Assembly (NCBI GenBank): GCA_010279815.1
Contig: QEOQ01000109.1
Span: 173,694-237,693, forward strand
From: Brachionus plicatilis
Lineage: Eukaryota > Rotifera > Eurotatoria > Ploima > Brachionidae
DNA length: 64,000 nt
Direction of reading: 5' to 3'
Shown here: piece after piece, positions 48,901 through 60,900 of the stretch
Layout of the letters: each line of letters opens with the position of its first letter
Position numbering within the stretch: position 1 is the first letter of the stretch
Notes under the pieces: generated by a model
What the model was told of the DNA's origin: nothing
The model's database searches: none
What the model saw: the letters and a program-made list of their open reading frames with translations, nothing else
Program-made: the position numbers and the translations under genes

Positions 48901-51900
48901 GAAAAAAATACCAGTGAATAAAATGGAACTGTGTGGACTCGTTGATTTTTTGGATTTTTCTTTTGACTGGTCAGAGGCTATTTGAAAATATGATATTTTT
49001 TATGAATTTTTTATCACAATATTTACGCATAGAAATAAAGAAGAGTTTGGTTTTTTAAAATTTAATTTTTTTTTCGAAAAATCTTGATCTCTTTGACGGT
49101 TCAAAAATAAATTTATGTGACCAATTTCACAAAAAGATTTTGTGAAATTCATAAAAAAATGATAAAAAGAACAGATTAACACTAGTTGCGACTTTCGTCA
49201 CCAATTGATCATATTTTTTATATGAACAAACAAAAAATTTCACTTAATCAATATTTTGGTTAAAAATTGGCTTTAGTTTATATAATGATAAACAAAAAAA
49301 ATTTAACCCAATTTTACTAAGATTTTTTTTCATTTTATTGACTTAAAAATATTTTTTATCTTTAGAAAAAAAAGACAAAAATTAAAATCTATAATTGAAT
49401 TAATTAATTTAATGAGATTTGTATCATTCAAACTGATCATAATTCTCAATTTTACACACATTTTATTATGATTGCCAAATTTTACCAAACATGACTAAAA
49501 TGGTACTTTATTCATAGGAGTTTTATTCTTGATCAAAAATAATAATTACAGTTATTATGAAAATGTTTTTAGATCATAACATTTCACTTCAAAATCAAGT
49601 CATGTAAATATTATGACCAGAACCAAATAATTTTTATTAAATCAAAAGTTTCAAGTAATATTTGAATTAAATTATAATCAAAAAGGGCAATGTGAAATTT
49701 TAGTACAAAAATTAAAAATGTTTTATTTTTTTTCTATTTGGTCAAAAATGGTTCTGTTAATTTTCAATCTTTTACAAATTTGTGCGAGCTAATTTTAAGC
49801 TCTGCAAAATATGCAAAGTAAATAATAGAGTAAATAATAATAAATTTTAGAGTTCTTGCAGAGCTTAAAATTAGCTTGCACAAATTTGTAAAATACTGAA
49901 AATTTACAGAACCATTTTTGCCCAAATAAAAAAAAAATATAACATATTAATTTAATTTTTGTACTGAAATTTCACATTGCCAGCAAATAGTTTCTAAAAG
50001 TTGCATGATCACTGAAAAACACATAACAAATCATGACCATTTGATACGGAAACTTTTTTTCATTTAGAATTTTTTTGTAATTTTTATTTAAAAAAATAAC
50101 TATGATTGAAACGACAACTTGAAGTTCATGATCATGATCACATAATCAAAACTTAATTATTTTTAGTCTCAATAATTATGAAATAATCGTTTATTGTGAA
50201 CCCAATCGAAATAAACATTAAATGTTTAATATTTTGAATTGAAAAAAAAATTTTTTTTCTAATTTTTCTTTAATTGATTCTTCTAAAATCTTTATTTGAA
50301 AACTTTGAAGACAAAATTTAAATCCACATTGAGTTATCCAGATTATTGCTCAAACAAACGCTTTAATCAATACTGATAAAAATGTATTAAAGCGAAATAG
50401 AGTTAAATTTTTTATTTCAAAATTGCAAAATATTGATTAATATCTAATTTAAAAAAAATTTATTCAATTTTTTCCTAGTTCAAGTTTAAACATATTAAAT
50501 AAAGTTTAGTCATTTGATGTTAAAAAGTAGATAAAAAAATATTTTTTCTCAAATCTAAAACTTGAAATTTACATTTAATCATGAACTTGAATTTGCCAAT
50601 TCGAATATCCAATTTGGTTGGATTATACGAAGTCATATATTTTTTAATGACTAAACATCATTAACACTTTTTATTTTAATATCTGAAAGATTTAAAAATT
50701 TATTTTGATAATTTTTACAGATAAATGGAAGAAATTAATTGAATTGAGTGGGGATCTATCAAAAGATAGAAAAAAAAATATCGATTTTTTTTTAATATAG
50801 AAATATCAAAATGTAGAAAAATAAAATATAGAATTTTAAAAATATTTAAATGGCAATTATGTTGAAAAATAAAATGTAGAATAGAATATTTTAAACTATA
50901 AATCTTACTTTTAAATTTATATAATTAATTTATTATCTATAAATAAACAAGCAATATTATTAGCATGCAAATCAATTGTTTTTGATTTTTTTATTTTTTT
51001 CTGATTGAGCTTAATAATTTCATTGTTTTTAATCAATTCTTGAAAAAAAACTTCTGTTAAAAATAAAGATGCGTGTGCTTTTACAAAAAAAATTTTATTT
51101 TTTCTACATTTCCTAAATTATTTATTTTTTCTATATATTTTTTTTTCTATGTTTTAATATACATCCAAATTGAGTTTGTATGGCAACAAAATTACTAAAA
51201 ATATCCCAGATAATGGTATATGAAAAATCAGGAAATTTCGTACCCTAAAACTAATCTCTTTTCAATATCAATACCAGTCATCTTGTTAAAAGATCAAAAA
51301 TAATTGCTGAAAAATTAAAAAAAAATTATAAAAAGAAAATTTTTGAAATTTTTACTCTTTGTCTTATCATGTATGGATCCAGAATTCCATTAAGTGTATC
51401 ATCTTTTTCTGTCAAAAATTTGGTTGAATTTCGCAAATATTCAAGATGAAATCCAACAGTAGATAGAACATCTAAACAGAAAATTAATCACAATTGTTGT
51501 ATTTTTTAGAATTTTAATTTTCAATACTTTTTTCAAGCTGGTCAACTCGATCAAAAACAATCCAACAACCACTAAAGACAAAGCCCTTGAGCATCCGCTC
51601 ACACACTTCGCTGGTCAAGTCACGATCACAATTTATTTGCATCAAAAATTGTCCACAATTCTTCAAATTAATTAAATTAATAAAACATTTTTAAAAAAAA
51701 TATTTCCTTTTATTAAAATTTTTATTTATTTTTTTTCAATAACCGAATTCTAAATGCTAAAATAAATATTTTAGCAAAGTCTTGAATCTTTATAAAGGTG
51801 GTAGGAAACTATGAATTAATTTTTTTTCAAAATAAATAATCTATTCAATTTTTTAACTAGAAAAATAATTAAAATTAGATGCAGATTGATTACAAAATCT

Positions 51901-54900
51901 ACTGACAAAAAAATTACCTGAGCTAAAAGGTTGAGAGTTTGTCTCTTTCCTGACGATTCGGGGCCGATCAGAGCTCCACATCGGAAAGATGCCACTGCCG
52001 ATGTAAGATTCAAAAAACATTTATCAGTTAATGGACTAATGACCAATTGAGATGAGAAATCTTGAAAAAAATAAATTATTCAAACTTAGAATAAAATAAA
52101 ATAAAAAAAAACCATGAAATTCAAAGTCATAAATAATATTTGAAGTCAATTGATTAACTTGAACATTTTCGTATTTATTATACAAAATGACTGACGGGTC
52201 TGTTTCATCATTGTTTTTGAGTATGACCCGTTTTTCAAATGTATATTTTAGCATTCGTAGCCATTCGTAGCTAAATTGATTCAAGTTTGTAATTTCCATT
52301 AAGCCTTTAATAAAATTTAAAATTAAAAAAAATATATAAATTTAAAAATTAAATTTTTTTTTGCATTACTTGAAGTCAAGTCTTTGGTGTAGAGAAGCCA
52401 TAAAATCAATTTTGAAAATATTTCCCTACGATTCGGCTCTAAAGCTGTCAGTTGAAGAGCCGATAATTTTGAAATTGAATTGTTTAGATAAGATCTATGA
52501 AAAAAATTCAAAATTTTTAAAAATTAAATTAAAAAATATACAAAATATATTTGAATTCTTCGATTTTTTTGTGCTCAATAATCCTGGATACATGCTTGCA
52601 CCAAGTGAGCGATTCGCCCAGAACAACTACTTGAGACGGAAATTGGCTTAGTTCATTGAGTCGCTTGTCCATAGATGGAATGAATTGATAATCTATGTTT
52701 AAGATATAATTAAAAAAAAATTATAATTTATTTATATTAAAAAACCCGAAAATTCCTCAAGTATGTCCATGTAAGAATGTAAGTTCTTACAAACACTTGA
52801 TTTTAGAATTTTTGAGAAATTTTTGAACCATTCTGAGGGCTTTTGTAGACTGTAGGATTTCAAGGCGGTAAAAAATTTCAGTTCCTCAGCCCCATTTCGG
52901 CTTATCAGACCTGTCACTTCCAAATCACTAGCTAAATTTTTTAAAAAGATTAACTAATCAAAAAAATTTAAAATAAAAACAAAACCATAAATGTCCAGTG
53001 CCAAAGAGTCTGGCTTTTCGTTTGGCGCAACTTCTTTTGGCAGAGAATAGATCAAATCCCTGATACCCGAAAAGCATATTTTTACACAGTCCAGATACTT
53101 GCGACAATCTCTCATATGACTCAAAGTTTCAATTAATTTTTGTTTTTCCACGAAATAGAATCGTGGAAATTCCAGACAGCTTTGTTCAATAATATTGTCA
53201 AAATTATTACAATGATTTTGCTAAAATAAAATTTTATTAGTAATAAATAAAAGTTGAATCAGTAAAAAAATTAAGATGGTTAGCTGAAAATTTTATCTAA
53301 CTATTTAAATGAAAAAATTTGAAAAGTTATCTTATCTCTTTTAATCTATTCAGTTTTTGCCGAAATTAAAATTCAATTTCAAAAATTGTTCATTAAAAAA
53401 AATATAATTATAAGAGTACCAAAGACTTTATCGGATTTTCAAAAGTGTCTGCCAAATATTTTTATTCTTTTGGATGTTTTACAACATATCGGTTTAGACT
53501 CTGTATTTAAAATATCTTTAAGAAAATAAAAAATATTAAATTTTTTAAAATGATTACAAAATCCCAAATGAAAAAAAGTAATATAAAATTTAAAAATTAA
53601 ATAATTTTTTTAGAATAATTTTTCTTCAAAAAAAATTTATCTATCTGCTAGTTTTTTTGTTAATTTTATTTAATTCAGCAAGCCTAATAAAGCAATTTGG
53701 TTATTTTTTTTTAATTTTATTTTCATCCTCATGAATTAAATTTTAATTATTTTTATTAAAAAAAGTGATTTGTTTAAAATTTAAAAAAAATGTTTTTTAC
53801 TTAGTTAGTTTTATGCGATGTTTGTTTTATTTTTATTTGCTGTATAGTTGTTTTTAATCCTCATTCTTAAATCAATCAAGCCGGTAGAGCTGGTCAAATT
53901 TGGAAAATCGAAGTTATAATCAATTTTTAATAATCATGATAAAATATTATGAGTATTAAATAATTTACTTCTAATTATAGAATGAATTTAAAAACAAAAA
54001 CTTACTTAAAAATCTTCATTAATGATGATTTATGATGATTGATCATGATCATTAAAATATTTCCTTCAATTTGCCTCAAATTTTTGAAAAAAAGATGAAA
54101 GTGTAAAAAACAGAAAAAAATATACAAAAAAATAAGCAACAAATAAAAGTAATTTTATCAGAATATTAAATAATTTTTATTAGAAACGCCCATGGGATTA
54201 AAATTAAATGTTTTTTGATTTTTTTAGTTTAATTAATTAACTAATTAGAATTTGTGCTAAGCATCTTTGAACTAGATGATTTTTTTTTTTCAATTCTTAA
54301 TTTTTTTTTCTTTAAATAATTTTCAATTATTTTTTAATTTCAATTAAATACTTACAAATTTTGTTAATAATTCAGAAAGCTTTGCTTTATAGAGATCATC
54401 TTTCAAAATATTCATCACATATGGATCTGCGTTTATTTTATTTTGTAAATCCTTAAAATCGCCAACAATGCTTTGAAATAGAATTGAATTTTGAGTTGGC
54501 CGAACATAGCTGTCAATGTCTGAGTAAATTTTTTCCAACCATAGCCACTTAAAAAAGAAAACTAAACAAAAAATTCCCAACTTTATTTGGCAATGTGAAA
54601 TTTTAGTACAAAAATTACAGTACAAATAGTAAAAACTTTATAATTTTTTTTCTAATTGTGCAAAAATGGTTCTGCAAAAAGTACAATATTGTACAAATTT
54701 TGTACAAAAGAATTCCAAGCTCTGCAAAAACTCTGCAAAAACTCTGCAATTTTCTGTAAAATGCACACCATCAAAAAATCCTTGATTAAACTATGCAATA
54801 AATTGCAGAGTTTTTGCAGAGCTTGGAATTCTTTTGTACAAAATTTGTACAATATTGTACTTTTTGCAGAACCATTTTTGCACAATTAGAAAAAAAATTA

Positions 54901-57900
54901 TAAAGTTTTTACTATTTGTACTGTAATTTTTGTACTAAAATTTCACATTGCCCTTTATTTTCACTTACTCTGTACTGGACCTGAAGCCATAATTCGCTTA
55001 TTTCAATAATTTTATTTATCTTACTCTTAAATTCGAGCACTTGGTCTTTTAAAGATTTGTTGACTTGAGATTCAAGAATCATGTCTAATTTTATTAATGA
55101 ATCCTTTAAAAAAAATAATTTTTTTTTTTTTTTTAAATAAAAATAAAATTCTAAATTATACATCGGCATAAAATCTTATTTCATCAATATCTATCAATTT
55201 ATATTTGACATCATTTAGCAATGAAATTTGTTCATCACTCTGTTTCCTCGATTGTTCTTTGAGTTTTTTGATGCGGCTTGTCTTGGAGCCTTTTGTTTTT
55301 TTGCTTTCAGTCTTTTCCAATTTAAATTTGTCCTGTTTATAAAGCTTAATTGGAAAATGTTTGGCCAGTTTATATTTTAATTTAGCACTCCATAATTCAA
55401 CAATTGAATTAAATTGAGATATGTGATTTGAGTCTATAGATCCACGCTTATAAATCGCATTAATCAAATCAATATAATCCATTAGTCTAAGATCCATTAA
55501 TTCTTCTACCGTGTAGACTTTTTTTGGATCATACTCAAGGCCAATAGCTGCTAAAAGTTCTTGGAAATGTTCATTCTAAAAATTAAAAAAATAAATTTAA
55601 AAACAAATTTTATCTTTTATCATATTTATATAATCAAGAATTTTCTAAACAATCTTTGCCTATTTTTGACCCAAAATATTTCAAAATCGTGATCTGAAAA
55701 TAGTTAGTGTTGTAAATTTTTAGACAATAAAATTAAATGAAATTTAAATCATTAAAAGAATTGAAAATCTTAAAAAAAATATTTTGATTATTAAAATAAA
55801 TAAATTAATTAATTTTCTGGCAAAAAGTTGTATAAATTTTTATTATATCAAAATTAAGTTCATAATTTTTAATAAACTCTTAAGTTTTCGCTGCTTTCCG
55901 AACTCGGTCATCACATAGTAATTAATTTTTTTTTTTAATAAATTGTAAAATAATTATTTGTAATTAATCAGATAAAGAAAAATTTTGTATCAAAAATTTT
56001 AAAAAATCGTCAGAAAACATTTAACAGATAATTTTTTAGGAAGGAATGAATGTCGTTTAAAATTTTTAAAAAAAATTTAGAAAATTTAATTTAAAGGTTT
56101 GGAAAATTATTGAAAATGATTATTCAATATGATCTAAAGTTAATATTAATAGAATTTTTCAAAACCTAAAAAAAAAGACTTGTGCGTAAGTCATTAAGTG
56201 AAAGTCAAGTCACGGACTTTGAAGAAATTCTTGTAATTTTTAAAAGAAAAAAAAATTAATAGAAAAAATAAAATTTGAAATTTGAAGTAAAATAAATGAA
56301 TGTATTTTAATTTAATTTGATGAGAAAATCTTAGGTTATTGACATCACTAAAAAATTAATTAAATTTTTGACTTACGTGCAAGTCTGTGTAAAAATATAA
56401 TTTAATGTAATATTTTTATTAAAATAATAAATCAATGAAAAAAGAAATAAAGTTTATTTTTTATCTCAAAAAATTTAGAATTCGAATTGATCGAAAAAAA
56501 TTTTTCATAATTAGAACCACAATTACGGTGATCAATTTAATTACTATTTCAAACTATGTTACACCTTCTGAAATTATTTTTACTCCTCGATTAAAAAAAT
56601 AATTTAATTTTTTATCTTTAGCACTGAATTTTAGATTTTTATTTAAATCTTTAACAATATAACAATAAAATAATTTACTTTAAAAAAATCACTGGCAAGC
56701 TTTTCGATCCAAACCATGTTAGATTTAAACATTACCAACAAGTCCCACCAACTTGACCAAACTTGATCTTCTTCGACCAGTGATTTTTTAATTTCCTGTG
56801 CCTGCGCTTCCCAAAACGAAATTTTCTCCTCAATTTTTTTGACAGGCAATTTTTTTATGTCTGTCTTTTTCCAGTCTTTTATGTGATGAAACGTCACTTG
56901 GTAATATTTCCACAAATCTTTTCTGGCAATCAATTGACTCGAGAGCCGACTCAAAAAAGACATGTCCTCGACTTGATCGGTAATGGCTTCGCGCCACATA
57001 CCACATTGGTACAAAATTTTTTCCACACTTGCCAAATCGTGACACAGCTACATAAAAATTAGACAAAATCTATAAAAAATTCAAAAAAATATTTTACAAT
57101 TTTTAAATTTTCGATTATTTTTGTGGAATCCTGACTCGGGTCCAAGTAAATGCCAGTCGTTCCTGTAAAATGAATTTGTCTAGCTTCCTCTAAGTATTTC
57201 TAATAAAAAATTTAATCAAAAATTTAGAAAAATTAAGAAGAATTGAGAAAAAAAATTACATTGTATAAAGCTTCCAGTTGTTCAAGAATACTGGGCGATT
57301 GTGTGTTTACGTAGACTGCAGTTTCTTGAATTTTGGCGAGAAAAAATTTCCAAGCATCCTGTAGCTGTGTGTCCAATTGTTCTTCTTCAATGCTCAATGG
57401 TCTATAATTGAGCCTGAGCACTTCGTTTAAAGATTTAATTAAATTAATCTCAGTCTCGTATTTGACAATGTCAGTCTTGTATTTAGAGGCTTTTTTGGCA
57501 TATCTGGCAAAATCTTCAATGCTTTTTGGCTTTTCTTCAATTTCCTTAGAAAAAATTAAATAAAAAATAATTAGAAAAATAATTTTTTTCTTTTCAAAAA
57601 AAATTTACATCAATAATTTTATTAATAGCTAGTATTAAATTAGACGTGTCTTTGTTTATTTCGGCGACAAGATTTTCGCAAATTTGATTGTAAATTGTGT
57701 CCAATTTTGGCAAAAGATAATTTTCAATTGGAGTTGTTTGAATTTTGAGTATTTTATTTTTGGTGATGACAATTTTGCTAAAATTATTTTTAATATTTTC
57801 GGTCCAGTTGCTTATTTTGTTCAATTGATGCTCGATTTCAGCGGCACCATTTTTTTTCCATTCATGAAAAAGTCTTCTATTCCAATCGGACACATATTTT

Positions 57901-60900
57901 TTTATGTCATTGAGCCAAGAGTTTTGCTCACAAAAAAGCTTTATTTCGCCAGTAGCCACATTCAGGCTTTCTCTGACTCGATTTATGAAGCCGTTTAAAA
58001 TTTGACTGGTTTTTTAAAATTATAAAAAATAATTAAAATCTATTTTTTTAGTTCAATTTACTCGTTTAGAATTATGTCTGTAAATGAAACTGTTTTAAGC
58101 GGGTTCGCTTGAGCTCTCACTACATAATTGTCTATTTTCAAATATTTTTCTTTGTATTTCAAAACAAGTTTTTTGTCAAGTAAATTTTCATCATAATCTA
58201 AAAAAATTTTTTTTTAAATTAATCTTTAATTTTTTTATGGGTTATAAAGGATTTTTGAATTTTTTTTTCCTCAAGTTATTAACAGAATTAATTTAATTTT
58301 TTTTATTTCTTTTTGAATTTTTTAAATTGCGCTGTCTGCAGACAGCACAATTTAATTAATTAAAATTTGTATTAAATTTGTTTAATGTCATATTTATTAT
58401 CTTTACAATAAAAGCTAAAAAAAATAATCTATTTTTAAAATTAAAAAAAGATAAAAAAAACTATAAAGATTTTTCTTTAAGGAAATTTTAAAGAACTTGA
58501 AGAGATTATTCTTTAGGGAATTTCTAAAGAATAAACGTCCGGAAACCTTTAAAGAATCTTTAAAAATTTCTTTAAAGAACCTTTAAAAAATCTTTAAGAT
58601 TTTTTTGACTGAGTGTCCTTAAAAAATAAGAAACAGAGCGTTTGTCTTCATTTTAAATAGTTCTTTTCAAGTTATGTCTCCAATATGACACAATTTTTAC
58701 TTTATTCAACTTTTGACTTTCTTCCTAATGTACCAATTAGCACATAAATCAATTTGAATTCGGCAGTCTGAATTAGAAAAATAGTCCAAAACAAGGGTAA
58801 AAATCTGCTAAATTGCATACTATTTACATGTATTTTAAAATAAATACCTAATAAATTTGAAAAGTTCTTGTTGAAAAATGATGGACCAAGAGTATAGAAA
58901 TTATATTTTTTTTTCCTTAATTTTAATAGAGTACAGCTAAAACAACTAAAATAATAAAATGTTACACACTTTTCTAGCAACTAACTATTTTTTTTTAGAT
59001 ACAAGATTAGAACGAATAAATCATTTTTTCTTATAAAATTTCTACTAATGAATATTTAGATGCTGATGATCATGAACCAACTGGTGAAAGCTTAACAGAT
59101 TCTGATATAATTGACATGGTTACAGTTGAAGAGGGTTTAGATGAAGAGAATTAAGAAGATAATGAGGAGTTAAATAAAAAAGAAGTAAAAAATTGTACAA
59201 ATTATATTGTATAAAAAAGTTTTAGAAGCTTTTTCAATGATCAAATTGTTTTGTGAAAAATCTAAAGGTTTTGATGAAATCTAAAGCGATAAATTATTTG
59301 AAATTAAAGAAATTTTTGGTGATTTAAATGAAAATAATTTAAAACAATCAGATATTTTATCTTTTTTTATTAAAAATTAAAATTTCCGTATAATTAACTT
59401 AAAATTTGTTTTCTATTTTAATAAACTGTTTTTAAAATTCAATAAAGTAATTTAATTTTTTTATTCGAATTTTTTAAACTTTGAAATATTCCGGTTTAAA
59501 GTTTATTCACTAAAATTAATCCGAACTTTCCTTTTTTGGGTTACTGAGAGTTCGGATTAAAGAGTTTTGACTGTAGCTAGTTTTAGACTTAAAGTCACAA
59601 GTTTAAGTCAAAGCCATAAAAACTAGAACTTCAACTGAAAAAATTTTAAAAAAATTTAAAAGCCTAAATTTTAAATAATTAAATAATTTAATTTTAATAA
59701 ATGAGTTTAAAATAGGAATATTTAGTTTAATTATCTGTTACAAAGATGATGAGATTTAAAATTAAAATTAAGTAACTTTATCTGGGCGTTCAAGTGTTGA
59801 AAATGATGATTATGAAACCGTTACAGAATAATTTTTTTAACATTTTGTTTAAAATTTAAATAGGATTTTTTTTAAATCTGTGTATCATTGAATATATGTT
59901 AGAAATCTTGAGCAGAGTTGTTTAAATGTCCCAAAAAAAAAGTCCAAGTCCGGACTTCAGATCATTTTTAGCTATGAAAAACGACTTGAAAAAAAGCTTT
60001 GACAGCAGTTGAGAATTAGGCGAAAATTTTCGTGATCTTGTGTTAAATATAATTTTGCTAAAATAATTACTCTACATAAATGGAAAAACAGGAAAATTTT
60101 TTTGATTAATTTGTCAAACTGGAAAAAAATTTACATAGGGATTTCGGAACTTCGAGTCATCAAGATTAACAGATTAATTTATTATTTTTAAATACTTTAA
60201 GAATTTTCTAGTCATAATATTCATCTTGAAAAAAAAATTGAAAAGTTTTTATGACTTTTGAAAAATCCGGACTTGGACTTGACTTAAGACTTGTGAGGGG
60301 TTGTGAAATTCGTTTCAATTCGATCGTTTCAATTCAGATAAATTTGAATAACTTTTTTACTACAAGGAATAATTTAGTTTTTTAAAATGCTTAATTATAA
60401 GCAAAATTGCTTAATTCAGTTAAATAAGTCTGCAAAAACTCTGCAAAGTAAGTGCACAATTGATTTGAATACTTTTTAATTGCGTCCAAAACGCATATAA
60501 TTGCAGAGTATTTTGCAGACTTATTTTACTGAATTAAGCAAATTTGCTTATAATTAAGCATTTTATAGAACTAAATTATCTCTTTTAGTAAAAAAGTTAC
60601 TTCCGCACAAAATGAAACAACTGTTGTTTCACCTTCTGCGGAAGCCTGCAAAATTTGTGCAAATTAATTCCGTTATATTTTTAAAACTTTTTAATTAGGT
60701 GCAATTTTGAAGAATTTGCACAGATTTTGCAGGCTTCCGCAAAAGGTGAAACAACAGTTGTTTCATTTTGTTTTATTTACAGAACAAGTTTTTTATACTT
60801 AGAACAAAAGTAATAAAATTTTTTAATTTTTTTATTGGAAGTTTTGTTTGTATCTTACCATGCAAAAATTTTGTCTAAAATTGACTTACCTTTTACAAAA

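Larger units (their letters stand above)
58198..60889. other. Dynein intron 6 (2.7 kb) with several repeats
   Basis: Contains a TTTAAAGAA-rich patch at 58440-58615, a pogo/Tigger relic at 59040-59573, a CAGAGTTG-family fragment at 59913-60295 and a double palindrome at 60355-60870. The exons on both sides match in phase, so no exon needs to be hidden here. Confidence 0.7.

Noticed and set aside
51240..51345. Possible small dynein exon reading MTGIDIEKRLVLG
   Set aside because: Exons 22 and 23 already join in phase 0; adding this piece would break the frame and it has no dynein match.
54652..54889. 77-codon frames on both strands with nearly the same protein
   Set aside because: They result from the near-perfect palindrome of the 54589-54952 MITE; no coding meaning.
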